DNA from: Leuconostoc fallax KCTC 3537
GTDB taxonomy: Bacteria > Bacillota > Bacilli > Lactobacillales > Lactobacillaceae
NCBI RefSeq assembly: GCF_000165675.1
Contig: NZ_AEIZ01000020.1
Span: 1 to 64,000, forward strand
Length of the DNA: 64,000 bases
Direction of reading: 5' to 3'
Below are positions 1 through 13,721 of this stretch, piece after piece; within the stretch, counting starts at the first letter, position 1; each line of letters begins with the position of its first letter. The notes below the pieces were generated by a model. The model worked only from the letters and a program-made list of their open reading frames with translations, was not told the origin of the DNA and ran no database searches. The translations under genes were made by a program, and so were the position numbers.

Positions 1-4
1 AAAC

Positions 5-2128
5 TTACTTGTCATCTGTTAATTCTGGCGCATCCGTTTTATAGTCGTTTACCTTACTTTTATTACCATTCTTGGCAAATACGCTCGACGGATTAGTTGT
101 CTGATTTCGTTTTAGATTTGATAATCCAGTATCCACTTTATAAGTAATTTTTGATTTATCTACTTTAGCAAAGTCCGTTCGTTTATCAAATCGTAGAAGG
201 TCACCCGTGACAACCTTATCAGAGTACTTTAGGACCTTATCCACGTAACTTTGTGTTTGTTTAACATATTGCTTCTGTTTATCCGTAAAATCGCTCTCAG
301 TGATGGCCTGACCAGTCTTAGTATTATAGTAGTCACCATTGAACTTCATCATGTTTGGTGTAATCCAATCACCATCTCGCAAGGGCACAATTCCCTTATA
401 GTTTTCAGATAACATGTCTTGACCAAACATTGTCAAATTGTTATCGGGTACGCCCATAATATCCAGTAAGGTTGGCATCATATCGATTTCTCCACCATAT
501 GTATGATTAATACCACCCTTAAGGTCTTTACCATGAATCATAAACGGTACCTTTTGGAATTGTGCTAAATCATAATTGGTGAGTTTATCCTTACCTAAAA
601 GCTTCGCAATAGCTGGTTGATGATTCTCAGATATACCGTAATGATCACCGTATAGCATCAAAACTGAATTATCGTACAGCCCTGCTTTCTTCAAATAACT
701 CACAAACTCAGCAAAGGCTTCATCTAAATAATGCGCAGTTTGAACATATCCATCAACAGTACTATCACCCGTTTTCGTAGCTGGGAAATTGATGTTTTCT
801 TTATCCAACTGATAAGGATAATGGTTTGTCACTGTTACTAACTTAGCATAAAAAGGTTGTGGTAACTGTTCAATATATTTAGCAGAGTCTCTCAGGAATA
901 TTTTATCTTTCAATCCATAACCAACGTTGTAGCTTGGCTTATCTGCATTAGAATAATACCCTTTTGAGAAGTAATAGTTATATCCCCATGACTTATAGGT
1001 ATTATCACGATTCCAAAAGCTGGCAACATCCCCATGAAAGGCCGCAGTAGTATAGCCTCTTTGTCCCATAATGGCTGGCAAAGCTTCAAAAGTGTTATCT
1101 GTACCATATTTAACCATTGCTGAACCAGTTGGCAAGCCATACAAAGAATTTTCTTGCATAATTTCAGCGTCAGAGGTTTTACCTTGGCTTACTTGATGAT
1201 AAAAATTATCAAAGCTCAACGTATTTTGGTCATGATAAAACTTATTGAGATTAGGTGTTACTTCTTTGCCATTCACTTTATAGTCAATCAAGAATTGTTG
1301 GAAAGATTCTAAATGAAAGACAAAGACATTTTTACCCTTTTGAGTACCAAAATAAGAAACATTATTAGGTAATTTTTGTGATTTAATAAAGCTCTGAATT
1401 TCTTTAAAATCCGCTGGCTTAGCATGACTGCGACTTTGCGTTTGATTATACGTTTGCACAGCATTAAATGCGGCATATTCATTTAAGCCCAGGTATTTCA
1501 CGATATAGTTATTATCAAATGATCGCGTTAGTAAACCACTACGATCCGCAGAAGCAATACCATAACCAACAAACATCAGCACAATCCCTAACAGGGTTGT
1601 CAAAACGGCAAACTTCTTTTGCACACCACGCCGGTCAATTGTCAGTTGTCGAAAGAGCAACAAAACAACTAAAACTAAGATATCCACAAAGACCAGCCAA
1701 TCAGACCAATGCATAATAGCCGTGATTGATTTGCCTAAGTTATTACCCGTTGAACTTGATGAGCCTAAGATACCCATTGATAAGAAATCAGAAAATTCAC
1801 GATAATAGAGAATATTGGCAAACAGCCATAACGACTGAATAAAGTTAAGTAGCACAGCTAACCAATAGCTGAGTGCACCTTTAAAATACAGCGCAATACT
1901 CAAGAAAATGATAGCTGTTGGCAACGGATTAAGGACAAGCAAAAAGTTTTGAACCGAGCCACTTACGCCTAATCGAAAATTCATATGGTAATTCACATAT
2001 GTTTTCAACCAAACTAACGCCACATTAAGTACGAAAAACCATACTAATGGTGCACTGGTATCCATTGTTTGTTTTATTTTAATCCATATTTGTTTTGGGG
2101 TTGGAAAGTACTTCACAAGATGTTTCAT
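5..2128 (-). CDS. ltaS: Lipoteichoic acid synthase, LtaS-type sulfatase-fold membrane enzyme
   Basis: Polymerises glycerol-phosphate from phosphatidylglycerol onto a glycolipid to make lipoteichoic acid on the outer face of the membrane. The 707-aa protein has about five hydrophobic segments in the first 195 residues, then an extracellular sulfatase-fold domain. Visible active-site elements are the metal-binding Glu in HLESFQQF (about residue 274), the catalytic Thr in GKTSDAE (about residue 318) and the YGDHYG metal motif near residue 492. Length and order match LtaS. The stop lies at the extreme left edge, so the gene is complete. It closes a cluster that also holds the glycolipid-anchor glycosyltransferases. 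Which LtaS paralogue this is cannot be told. Confidence 0.93.
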   Translation of the reverse strand: MKHLVKYFPTPKQIWIKIKQTMDTSAPLVWFFVLNVALVWLKTYVNYHMNFRLGVSGSVQNFLLVLNPLPTAIIFLSIALYFKGALSYWLAVLLNFIQSLWLFANILYYREFSDFLSMGILGSSSSTGNNLGKSITAIMHWSDWLVFVDILVLVVLLLFRQLTIDRRGVQKKFAVLTTLLGIVLMFVGYGIASADRSGLLTRSFDNNYIVKYLGLNEYAAFNAVQTYNQTQSRSHAKPADFKEIQSFIKSQKLPNNVSYFGTQKGKNVFVFHLESFQQFLIDYKVNGKEVTPNLNKFYHDQNTLSFDNFYHQVSQGKTSDAEIMQENSLYGLPTGSAMVKYGTDNTFEALPAIMGQRGYTTAAFHGDVASFWNRDNTYKSWGYNYYFSKGYYSNADKPSYNVGYGLKDKIFLRDSAKYIEQLPQPFYAKLVTVTNHYPYQLDKENINFPATKTGDSTVDGYVQTAHYLDEAFAEFVSYLKKAGLYDNSVLMLYGDHYGISENHQPAIAKLLGKDKLTNYDLAQFQKVPFMIHGKDLKGGINHTYGGEIDMMPTLLDIMGVPDNNLTMFGQDMLSENYKGIVPLRDGDWITPNMMKFNGDYYNTKTGQAITESDFTDKQKQYVKQTQSYVDKVLKYSDKVVTGDLLRFDKRTDFAKVDKSKITYKVDTGLSNLKRNQTTNPSSVFAKNGNKSKVNDYKTDAPELTDDK

Positions 2129-2136
2129 GTCTTCAC

Positions 2137-2400
2137 CTAAAATATTAACTTAAAATCGTGCAGCACATCATAAATTTCAATCGCAACCAAATCAATATCA
2201 TCGAATTGAAACTGCCTAGATTCACGATGCTCATGAATCGTCCACACTTTTGCGTCTTGATTGTACTCAACTTGTAGGGCTTCAATACCAAATGCTTCAA
2301 ACCGACGTGTTTGATTATGCCCATCTTTAGCATCAACCATGGCACGTAACCTATTGATGATTTGATTGAGTTCACTTATTTTTTCAACGTTTTTGTTCAT
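2137..2400 (-). CDS. YkuJ-like (DUF1797) small protein
   Basis: An 87-aa acidic cytosolic protein of unknown function. The central RRFEAFG and C-terminal FDDIDLVAIEIYDVL stretches resemble Bacillus YkuJ (DUF1797), recognised by eye. It has no signal or membrane segment. Its start overlaps the end of the upstream UPF0104 gene by about 17 bases and it ends 8 bases before ltaS, so it is very probably co-transcribed with the lipoteichoic acid cluster. No role there is established. Confidence 0.75.
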   Translation of the reverse strand: MNKNVEKISELNQIINRLRAMVDAKDGHNQTRRFEAFGIEALQVEYNQDAKVWTIHEHRESRQFQFDDIDLVAIEIYDVLHDFKLIF

Positions 2401-3429
2401 AAGTATCCTTTACTACTTTATGGCTTGGCCATACATAAGCCACTAAACCAGCAAATAGGCCAAAGTAATAAGTAATGATACGCCAAATTAAAATGACCAA
2501 TATCAATGTTGCTGGATTTTTGACAAATGGCGTAAATAGGAGCTGGAAACTTAATTCAGCGCCCCCAACGCCACCTGGAATTGGAAATAAAGAAATGACC
2601 ATGACTATCATAATATGCATGGCGATAATTAACCAAGGATTAACATCTTCATATCCGAAAGCCCGAATGACAAAATAAGGAATAGTATAGAAGATAATTA
2701 ATTGTGCCATTGTGAAGGCCGTCGCACTAATCAATGATTGCCAACTCCCCACCACACGCCTTGACTCTTCATGAAAATTGTTCACTTTCACTTTAATTGC
2801 GGCAATGACTCGCTGGTATCGCCTACGCGTCATCATTTTTTGAAAATAGGACTGATAACATCCACTAATCGTAAAGTTAATGCAGGCCAAAACATGACTA
2901 AAGCAATGCCAATAATCACAACTGCATGAATCGCAATTGCAAATGGAATAAAGGTTGCAAATGTTGGATCAACTTGTGAATATATAAAACTATCTGCACT
3001 GAAATAGCCAATAATAAAGAAAAGAACAACGACAATTTGGTAAACTAAAAATTTCATTAAAACAACCGACGTTGCCCGTCCACCCTCTACACCAGCACGT
3101 GACAGTCCATATAGCTGGGCTGGCTGCCCTCCGGTAGCAAATGGTGTCAATCCTGTCCCCAATAGATTAAGCAAGGGTACTCGTAGCAAGGCTGCTAACG
3201 AGGTTTTCTTTCGATCTGATCGATTGAGTAAAGACCAAGCAACCCCTGCTTCTAAGAAAATGGTAATGATCATCGCAACCATTCCAGCTGCCAACCATCG
3301 CCAATCTAAGTGACGTAATGCTGCTTCCAACTGCCGACCACGACCGTCTAATTCGTGCCACAAAAAGTAAACCACAATTGCTGTTAACAAACCCACAACA
3401 ATAATTGATAATCTATCTCGTTTAAGCAT
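2384..3429 (-). pseudogene. UPF0104 / LPG-synthase-TM-like flippase membrane protein, frameshifted
   Basis: Polytopic membrane protein of the UPF0104 family (the transmembrane domain of MprF-type proteins). Members beside diglucosyl-diacylglycerol synthases are thought to act in glycolipid or lipoteichoic acid anchor handling; the exact substrate is not known. The N-terminal 198 residues stop just after DVISPIFKK, and the C-terminal part (with PIPGGVGGAE) continues in another frame. The break is a six-T run at 2836-2841. One extra base gives an uninterrupted protein of about 348 aa, normal for the family. Most likely a sequence error rather than a dead gene. Confidence 0.85.
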
Positions 3430-3438
3430 GACTAACTC

Positions 3439-4445
3439 CTATGCTTTTAGCGTTTTTTCATAAACTTTTTGGAGTTGTGCCCCAATTTTAGGTAAATCAC
3501 GTGCAACAGCTAATGCGTGACCGGCATCTCTAACATCAGATACTTGCGCATTAAGAATACTTTGCATTTTTTCATCAAACTCATCTACATTATCCGCCTT
3601 ATATACGTTAACACCTTCTTCTAGCCAATTTTGGTAAACAGGAATGTTACGAACAAGAACATGTTGCCGAGAAGCGAGTGCTTCTAATACGACAATCCCT
3701 TCTGTTTCCTCAAACGAAGGATATAAGAAAAGATCAGCACCTTGGAATGCACCCAAAAGTACATCTCCTGTAATATATCCTGGGAAAATCAGATTTTTAT
3801 AGGTGTTATTTTTTACGAGGTGACGAATATCTTTTGGTACCAATCGTAAATCAGTGTAGCCAAACCAGATAAATGTATATTCTGGATGTCGCTTTGCTAA
3901 TTCAGCAAAATCAAAAATGCCTTTTCGTTCAAAAAAAGGCCGACACTCATAATGACCTTTTGTTTATCACCAAGTTGAAAATACTCACGAAACGCGCGCA
4001 CTTTATGCGTATCATATTGATATTTTGCTAATTCAACACCATTAGAAATGGCGGTAATTGGTTGTGTCAAACCGTAGTTTTGTAATAATGTTTTAGAATA
4101 GGGTGTTGGCGTAATGAGTCCATCAGCCTTACCATATAGTGAAATCAAATAACGTCTATACCACGGCGCTAATAAATTAGAACCGGTAAATGAATTGCGG
4201 AAATCTTCATAGGTTGAATGCCCGTGATAGACGACTTTTTTACCCAATTGGTGTGCTTTTTTGACCATGCGATGGCTTTTGATACCATAAGTATTAATAT
4301 GTAATACATCATAGTCTGTCGATTTATCATCCGTTGTTACCACAACATCAGTATAAGATAGTGATTTTTTCTGTAAGGACAGCGCGCGTCCAATACCTGA
4401 TTTTGCAATCATTTTCTGATTCTCAAAGTAAAGTAAAACTTTCAT
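3439..4445 (-). pseudogene. Second glycosyltransferase (GT4) of the glycolipid anchor, frameshifted
   Basis: GT4/GT-B glycosyltransferase. By position it probably adds the second sugar to monoglucosyl-diacylglycerol, like BgsA-type enzymes. The N-terminal half (DVLHINTYG, HGHSTYEDFR) and the C-terminal donor-binding half (LYPSFEETEGIVVLEALA) lie in different frames. They meet at a seven-A run, 3931-3937; an eighth A restores GLFFERKG and a protein of about 335 aa. The start overlaps the upstream glycosyltransferase stop by four bases (ATGA), indicating translational coupling. Sugar identity cannot be read from sequence. Confidence 0.85.
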
Positions 4446-5671
4446 GACCCTCTCCTGAATGGATTACGTAATAACTTTTTAGCATAGCCCACTTCTTCCT
4501 CATTAGGAAATTGGTCATTACCATCCGTTGGCTGATGATGATGAATAGCAGCATTATAGCACGCAAGTACGCGCTTACCAAATGTCACTGCATCAACATC
4601 GGCCATTTTTTTAATACGTTGTGCTTGATCTCGCTCATTAAATGGTCGATTGAGATAAAAAATTACAGCAGTCGTGAAATCATCAATATTGTCAACCAGC
4701 TGGCCAATTGCCACATCATCTACCAAATTATCTAAATATGGTGAATGAATTGCAACAAAGGGACGATTAGCAAACATTGCCTCAACAAAAGTTAACCCTT
4801 GTGTCTCCGTGTTGGAAGAACTCACAAAAACATCACTCATAGCATAATAATCGGCAATACAGTCATGTTCAACCATTCCGGTAAAAGTGACATATTGTGT
4901 CAAATCTAAATGTTCAACCTGCTCTTGCAAATCTTTTCGTGCTGGGCCATCCCCAACAATCACCAATCGTGCTTGTGGATATTGTGCAATAATTTTATCA
5001 AATGACGTAATTGTCATAGCAATATTTTTCTCATAAGCCAAACGTCCCAACGACAAGATGACTAAGTTATCGTCAGTAAAACCATAAGTTTCACGTAAAT
5101 TCTGGTTATCCTCTTGCCGTTTTGGCAAAGCGACGCCTGTTGGAATAACGGTGATTGGTGCTGTAACACCATATTTTAATAACGTATCTCTTACTAAATC
5201 GGACGGTGCAATCACACTATCAATACTTTTCATGTAAGCTTTCATTAAAACGCCGACACCATTTGCCCCAATAAGCAAACCTTTAGCAACATAATGCGTA
5301 TAATCTTCATACATTGTATGATACGTGTGAACCGCCGGTATTTTTAATTGTCGTGCAACAAATTTACCCAGTAAACCAAGAGAAAATTCTGTCTGTGTAT
5401 GGACAATATCTAACTTCACAGATTTTGCAATTTCCACAGCCTGTATCAAGCCACGAAAAGCCAATCTTCTATCTTTAAATCCGACATATGGCACGCTTGA
5501 AAAACGATAAATATGCGGTTCGAATTTGTTTTTAGAAACTTTAGGATCAGTTGAAGTGAAAATATACACCTGATGTCCTTGCGCTTCCAATGATTCCTTC
5601 AACGTTTTAATTGAGGTTGCTACCCCACTAACTTGTGGAAAATACGTATCTGTAAATAAACCGATATTCAT
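4442..5671 (-). CDS. 1,2-diacylglycerol 3-glucosyltransferase-like GT4 enzyme
   Basis: A 409-aa GT-B glycosyltransferase that probably transfers glucose from UDP-glucose to diacylglycerol, the first step of the lipoteichoic acid glycolipid anchor (alMGS/BgsB type). Visible signatures are the N-terminal acceptor loop TYFPQVSGVATS, then HTQTEFSLG and HTYHTMYEDY in the first domain, and the donor-binding GDGPARKDL and SSSNTETQGLTFVEAM in the second. There is no signal peptide; such enzymes are peripheral to the inner leaflet. The start has a GAGG-type ribosome site and is the first gene of the cluster. Confidence 0.88.
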   Translation of the reverse strand: MNIGLFTDTYFPQVSGVATSIKTLKESLEAQGHQVYIFTSTDPKVSKNKFEPHIYRFSSVPYVGFKDRRLAFRGLIQAVEIAKSVKLDIVHTQTEFSLGLLGKFVARQLKIPAVHTYHTMYEDYTHYVAKGLLIGANGVGVLMKAYMKSIDSVIAPSDLVRDTLLKYGVTAPITVIPTGVALPKRQEDNQNLRETYGFTDDNLVILSLGRLAYEKNIAMTITSFDKIIAQYPQARLVIVGDGPARKDLQEQVEHLDLTQYVTFTGMVEHDCIADYYAMSDVFVSSSNTETQGLTFVEAMFANRPFVAIHSPYLDNLVDDVAIGQLVDNIDDFTTAVIFYLNRPFNERDQAQRIKKMADVDAVTFGKRVLACYNAAIHHHQPTDGNDQFPNEEEVGYAKKLLRNPFRRGS

Positions 5672-5759
5672 CGTTTCCTCCAGCTACCTATACTAAATTT
5701 AGTTTTTTAATCCCCATTTGCGCGTTAAATCCCCACTGAAATTTAAATACAATACTCCT

Positions 5760-5789
5760 AGTATAACATTTTAAATTTAATGCAAACAA
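5760..5789 (-). promoter_or_regulatory. Candidate promoter of the LTA cluster
   Basis: On the minus strand, TTGTTT (5784-5789) and TATACT (5760-5765) are separated by 18 bases, about 90 bases before the glycosyltransferase start. The spacer is very AT-rich. Weak -35, good -10; not proven. Confidence 0.45.
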
Positions 5790-5836
5790 CTCTCGTTTCA
5801 CTAAACTTAACAAGCCATCAAGTATTTATAGATAAT

Positions 5837-5860
5837 AAAAAACACCTCACCGGTGTTTTC
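5837..5860 (-). terminator. Intrinsic terminator after ptsI
   Basis: AAAACACC / GGTGTTTT stem of eight pairs with a five-base loop and a T run in the minus direction, about 14 bases past the ptsI stop. Confidence 0.8.
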
Positions 5861-5872
5861 CAAAAATTTAAA

Positions 5873-7587
5873 TTAATGCACTGCGTTCTTAACTAAAGCC
5901 ACAACTTCATCGTTTGTTTCAAGATCCAAAGCCTTTTGAGCAAGTGTTGCCATCGCCTTAGTGTCTAGCGTCTTCATGAGTGAGCGCGTTTGCAGTATAG
6001 ATGGTGCACTCATTGAGAATTCATCTAATCCCATACCCAATAGTAACGGTACAGCAATTGGATCGCCCGCCATCTCACCACACATAGCTACAAACTTGCC
6101 TTCTTGGTGAGCAGCTTGGATAACTTGGTTAATCAAACGTAGAATTGAAGGATTATAAGGCTGGTAAAGGTATGATACACGATCATTACCACGATCAGCC
6201 GCCATTGTATAACCAATCAAGTCATTCGTACCAATTGAGAAGAAATCCACTTCCTTAGCAAACTTATCAGCTAACATTGCCGCAGCAGGAATTTCTACCA
6301 TGATACCTAATTTGATATCACCAACTTGAGTACCTTGTGATTCAAGCTTTTGGCGTTCTTCCAAATAGATTTGGCGAGCAGCCCTAAATTCAGCTAAAGT
6401 TGCAATCATTGGGAACATAATCCACAATTCACCATAAACTGAAGCACGAATCAAAGCACGCAATTGTGTTCTAAATATTTCATCTTGATCCAAAGAAATA
6501 CGAATTGCACGATAGCCTAAGAATGGATTTTCCTCTTGCGGCAATGTCCAATAATCAAGATGTTTATCGCCACCAATATCCATAGTACGCACAGTAACTG
6601 GCTTACCAGCCATTTTCTCGACTACTGTTTTGTAAGCTTCGAATTGTTCATCTTCAGTTGGTAAGTGATCTGATTCCATGTACAAGAATTCAGTTCGATA
6701 TAAACCGATACCTTCGGCACCGTTTTCTAATACGGCATCCATGTCTTTAGGGGCACCAATGTTAGCACCAACAACGAAATGTTGTCCATCAGCCGAAACA
6801 GATGGTTCATCTTTTAACTTAGACCACTCTGCACGCTGTGCTTCATAATCCGCTGCCTTTTGTTGGTAATCAGCCAATGTCTGGTCATCAGGATTCACAA
6901 TAACGTCTCCAGTCAAACCGTTAACAATCACCATATCACCTTCACAAACTTCTGATGTAGCAACATCAGAACCAACAATGGCTGGAATCTCAAGCGTCCT
7001 AGCCATAATTGAAGCGTGCGCTGTTCGCCCACCTAAATCAGTCAAAATACCTTGTACAAACTGACGATCTAATTGTGCAGTATCAGACGGTGTTAAATCC
7101 TTAGCAATCAACACAACTGGTTGATTAATTAATGCAGGATTAGGTAAGTTTACATTTAATAAATGAGACAAAATACGCTTAGTTACATCACGCACATCAG
7201 CTGCACGTTCTTGCATATAAGCATTATCTGTCATTGCCTCAAACATTGAAATATAATTGTCCGTGACTTCCTTCAATGCTTGTTCAGCATTAATCTTGTC
7301 ATCAGCAATTTTTTGCTTAATGGCGCCAGACATTTCCGGATCAGCCAGGACCATCAAATGTGCTTCAAAGACTTGAGCTTCAGCATCGCCCAAACTTTTA
7401 GCAGCCTTCTCTTTAATTGCAGTTACATCTTCACTAGAAGCAGCAATAGCTTGATCAAAACGTGCTTGTTCCGCTGTAACATCATTAATTGCGACATTGT
7501 CAAAAGATAAATCTGGATCTACCAGTAAATAAGCCTTGGCAATTGCAATACCGTTACTTGCTGCAATACCACTAAACTTTTTGTCAT
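5873..7587 (-). pseudogene. ptsI: PTS enzyme I (phosphoenolpyruvate-protein phosphotransferase), frameshifted at codon 3
   Basis: Enzyme I takes phosphate from phosphoenolpyruvate and passes it to HPr, starting the sugar phosphotransferase cascade in the cytosol. The phospho-histidine loop [12 protein letters not shown], the PEP-binding barrel with GTNDLIGY, and the catalytic CGEMAGD cysteine are present. The long frame has no usable start before a TTG at 7393, but it reads on upstream through [17 protein letters not shown]. The ATG at 7585-7587, two bases past the ptsH stop, joins it if the five-T run at 7578-7582 has one more base (MTKKFSG). The corrected length of 571 aa is standard. Probably functional in the cell. 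Confidence 0.92.
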
Positions 7588-7589
7588 AA

Positions 7590-7859
7590 TTACTTTGCGA
7601 GTCCTTCTGAGCTCATTGCTTCAACGATAGCAGTCATTGCAGCTTCTTCGTCTTCGCCTTCTGTTTTGATTGTAACGTCAGAACCTTGACCAACACCAAG
7701 TGACATCACACCCATAATTGACTTCAAGTTAACGTCCTTACCTTGGTATGACAATGTAACGTCAGAAACGAACTTTGATGCAGCTTGTACTAGCAATGTA
7801 GCTGGACGTGCGTGGATACCTGTTTCTGCGATAATGTGAAAGTCTTTTGATTGTGCCAT
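7590..7859 (-). CDS. ptsH: Phosphocarrier protein HPr
   Basis: An 89-aa cytosolic phosphocarrier between enzyme I and the sugar-specific EII proteins, and the co-effector of CcpA when serine-phosphorylated. The active histidine sits in [10 protein letters not shown] (His about 16) and the regulatory serine in [12 protein letters not shown] (Ser about 47). The start at 7859 is chosen over a longer frame because an AGGAGAAT ribosome site lies just upstream and HPr begins here in relatives. It is followed two bases later by ptsI. Confidence 0.95.
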   Translation of the reverse strand: MAQSKDFHIIAETGIHARPATLLVQAASKFVSDVTLSYQGKDVNLKSIMGVMSLGVGQGSDVTIKTEGEDEEAAMTAIVEAMSSEGLAK

Positions 7860-7902
7860 GATTTTAATTCTCCTTTTTTGTTGTAAAACAACTTCTGAAA
7901 AC

Positions 7903-7931
7903 AGTGTATCAAAGCGCTTACAAAATAGCAA
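7903..7931 (-). promoter_or_regulatory. ptsHI promoter with an embedded cre-like site
   Basis: Minus strand: TTGCTA (7926-7931), 17-base spacer, TACACT (7903-7908). The spacer contains TGTAAGCGCTTTGA (7909-7922), which differs at one position from the CcpA consensus TGWAANCGNTNWCA. The site lies between -35 and -10, so CcpA binding would block polymerase. The function is inferred. Confidence 0.6.
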
Positions 7932-8050
7932 GTGAATTTATGCGCAAATCATTGATACAGCGGGGTGATGGCTTCAAAATGCCGATATAACCACTATTGT
8001 TTTGAAACCGGTTACAATAAAATGATATTTAACCTTCTGCGAATAGCAAA

Positions 8051-8224
8051 TTAGGCTTTTTCATACGTAATGTGCCCATTTTGATGCGCCACACCTCGAA
8101 TCGCACTTTGATAATCAAATGAAGCCCATGCTTTTTGAAAATCTGAAAATACTTCAGGTGTCACTTCAAAGGATGTTAATTCACCAGAACGCACTTGGTT
8201 AAGTAAACTTAGATAATCTGCCAT
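8051..8224 (-). CDS. Unrecognised 57-aa protein
   Basis: A short reading frame with a strong ribosome site (GGAGGTGATGAAGT before ATG) that starts MADYLSLLNQVRSGE and ends HITYEKA. It is soluble, slightly acidic and has no cysteine, signal or membrane segment. It lies alone between the ptsHI promoter and the divergent clpE gene. I do not recognise the family. The good ribosome site and protein-like composition support a real gene. It may share the intergenic region with the CIRCE-controlled promoter, but no functional link can be claimed. Confidence 0.65.
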   Translation of the reverse strand: MADYLSLLNQVRSGELTSFEVTPEVFSDFQKAWASFDYQSAIRGVAHQNGHITYEKA

Positions 8225-8281
8225 ACTTCATCACCTCCTACTTAATTATATCACGCTACTTTAAATGGTTATATGAATAAT

Positions 8282-8320
8282 TTAGCACTCTTTTACAAAG
8301 AGTGCTAAAAGTGTTACAAT
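8282..8320 (+). promoter_or_regulatory. CIRCE operator overlapping the clpE promoter
   Basis: TTAGCACTC (8282-8290), nine bases, GAGTGCTAA (8300-8308): an exact match to the HrcA-binding CIRCE consensus. A promoter TTTACA (8292-8297), 17 bases, TACAAT (8315-8320) lies across its right half. HrcA binding should cover the -35 and repress clpE until heat stress. Confidence 0.93.
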
Positions 8321-8349
8321 AAACTTATCCAGAAAGGAGTACACTTTTT

Positions 8350-10398
8350 ATGGCAGCACAAGATCCATTTGGTTTTAACAATTTAGATGATATGTTTCGT
8401 GCAATGAATGACGAAATGCAACGAACACAAGGACAACAACAGAATAATAAAAAAGGCGCATCAAAAAAGCAAAAGACATTATTAGAGGAATTTGGTATTA
8501 ACCTAACGCAACTTGCACGCGAAGGTAAGCTAGATCCTGTCATTGGTCGTGATAACGAAGTATCACGTGTCATTGAAATATTAAACCGCCGTACTAAAAA
8601 CAATCCTGTTCTAATCGGAGAACCCGGCGTTGGTAAAACTGCTGTGGTAGAAGGTTTAGCTCAAGCAATTGTTAGTGGTAAAGTACCAGATAAGCTACAA
8701 CGAAAAGAGATCATTCGCTTAGACATGGTCAGCATGGTCCAAGGTACGAGCATGCGCGGTCAATTCGAGGCACGTATGCGACAGTTAATGGAAGAAGTCA
8801 CTGATAATGAAGATATTATTTTATTCATTGATGAAATCCACGAAATCATGGGTGCCGGTAATGCCGAGGGTGGTATGGATGCTGGTAATATTTTGAAACC
8901 CGCTTTAGCTCGTGGTGAATTCCAGCTTATCGGCGCAACGACGCTTAATGAGTATCGTAAAATTGAAAAAGATGGTGCTATTTCTCGACGTTTCCAACAG
9001 GTTCAAGTCGAGGAACCAACCCAAGAAGAGACCCTCACAATCTTGCAAGGTATTCGTGAGAAATATCAAGACTATCATCACGTTACCTATACTGATGATG
9101 CATTAGTATCAGCTGTTGACTTATCTGATCGCTATATTCCCGAAAGATTTTTACCAGATAAAGCTATCGACTTAATTGATGAAGCTGGATCACGTAAAAA
9201 TTTGACCATGACCGTAGCTGATCCAAAAACAATTCAAAATAAAATTGATTCTGCCGAGAAACTCAAGCAAGAAGCAATTGATAAAGAAGACTTTGAAAAA
9301 GCAAGTTATTGGCGTGATCAAGTCAACCAACTGACATCACAAAAAGCCCAAGTTGAAGCACATCCTGAAATGAGTCAACCACAACAAGTGACTGAAAAGG
9401 ATATTCTTAAAATTATTGAAGACAAAACAGATATACCGGTTGGTGAGTTAAAAGAAAACGAAGCTAATCAGCTGAAAGATTTGGATAAAAATTTGTCAGA
9501 TCATGTCATTGGTCAGGCCAATGCTGTTGAAAAAATTGCCAAGGCGGTCCGTCGTAACCGTATTGGTTTAACAAAATCTGGTCGGCCAATTGGTTCCTTC
9601 CTGTTTGTTGGACCAACTGGTGTCGGTAAGACAGAAACAGCTAAGCAGTTGGCTAAGGAAATGTTTGGTAGTAAAGATGCTTTGATTCGTTTTGACATGA
9701 GTGAATATATGGAAAAGCACTCTGTATCAAAGATGATTGGCGCACCTGCCGGGTATATTGGCTATGAAGAAGCTGGTCAACTAACAGAACAAGTTCGACG
9801 TCATCCCTACTCATTAATTTTATTAGATGAAATCGAAAAAGCGCATCCAGATGTGATGAATATGTTCTTACAAGTTCTAGACGACGGTCGTCTAACAGAT
9901 GCACAAGGTCATACGGTGAGTTTCAAAGATACCATCATCATTATGACTTCTAATGCGGGTTCAACAGATACAGGTAATGCACCAGTTGGTTTTGGTTCAA
10001 CCAGTGCGCAGAATCGTTTAGTTGCACGATTGGAAAACTATTTCCGTCCAGAATTCTTGAATCGATTTGATGATATTATTGAATTCCAATCATTAGACCG
10101 CGATAGTTTACTCAAGATTGTAGACTTACTACTAGCTGATATGAACGACAACTTAGCTGATAATAATTTGCATATCAATGTTGACGCGGATGCTAAAGCC
10201 AAATTAGTTGATTTGGGATACAATCCTGCTATGGGTGCACGGCCTTTGAAGCGTGTTTTACAAGAACACATTGCTGATCAAATTGCTGATTTCTATTTGG
10301 AAAACCCAACTGTTCACGATTTACAAGCAGTATTAAATGACAGTACAATCGCAATTAAAGCTGCATCAGCAACAGCTAACGCTGATGTCAAATCTTAA
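8350..10398 (+). CDS. clpE: ClpE-type AAA+ chaperone/protease ATPase without the N-terminal zinc finger
   Basis: A 682-aa Clp/HSP100 ATPase that unfolds damaged proteins. It has two AAA+ modules with Walker A motifs GEPGVGKT (about residue 90) and GPTGVGKT (about residue 420), Walker B FIDEIHE and [11 protein letters not shown], and a UVR-like coiled middle segment ([12 protein letters not shown]). A VGFG tripeptide loop near residue 540 suggests docking to ClpP. The ATPase regions resemble ClpE more than ClpL ([24 protein letters not shown]), but the cysteine zinc finger that starts classical ClpE is replaced by about 45 Gln/Asn-rich residues. AGAAAGGAG precedes the start. Naming is therefore partly uncertain. 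Confidence 0.85.
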   Translation: MAAQDPFGFNNLDDMFRAMNDEMQRTQGQQQNNKKGASKKQKTLLEEFGINLTQLAREGKLDPVIGRDNEVSRVIEILNRRTKNNPVLIGEPGVGKTAVVEGLAQAIVSGKVPDKLQRKEIIRLDMVSMVQGTSMRGQFEARMRQLMEEVTDNEDIILFIDEIHEIMGAGNAEGGMDAGNILKPALARGEFQLIGATTLNEYRKIEKDGAISRRFQQVQVEEPTQEETLTILQGIREKYQDYHHVTYTDDALVSAVDLSDRYIPERFLPDKAIDLIDEAGSRKNLTMTVADPKTIQNKIDSAEKLKQEAIDKEDFEKASYWRDQVNQLTSQKAQVEAHPEMSQPQQVTEKDILKIIEDKTDIPVGELKENEANQLKDLDKNLSDHVIGQANAVEKIAKAVRRNRIGLTKSGRPIGSFLFVGPTGVGKTETAKQLAKEMFGSKDALIRFDMSEYMEKHSVSKMIGAPAGYIGYEEAGQLTEQVRRHPYSLILLDEIEKAHPDVMNMFLQVLDDGRLTDAQGHTVSFKDTIIIMTSNAGSTDTGNAPVGFGSTSAQNRLVARLENYFRPEFLNRFDDIIEFQSLDRDSLLKIVDLLLADMNDNLADNNLHINVDADAKAKLVDLGYNPAMGARPLKRVLQEHIADQIADFYLENPTVHDLQAVLNDSTIAIKAASATANADVKS

Positions 10399-10424
10399 TT
10401 AACCTAATTTCATATGATTGCATT

Positions 10425-10462
10425 AAAAATGCTACCCGTCTTAAAGATGAGTAGCATTTTTT
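10425..10462. terminator. Bidirectional terminator between clpE and camS
   Basis: AAAAATGCTAC / GTAGCATTTTT arms with an inner CGTCTT-AAAGATG pairing, flanked by A and T runs. It serves the converging clpE (+) and pcrA-ligA-camS (-) transcripts. Confidence 0.85.
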
Positions 10463-10465
10463 AAT

Positions 10466-13650
<3,185 letters not shown>

Positions 13651-13721
13651 TCACCTCATCATTCAATAAAATTTTTATTTAGTGGATCGTATATGATCGA
13701 CATTCAACAATCTCCTATATT

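Noticed and set aside
3931-3937. Programmed ribosomal frameshifting at the A/T runs
   Set aside because: No slippery heptamer with downstream structure is evident, and the sites occur in unrelated genes, which suits sequence error better.
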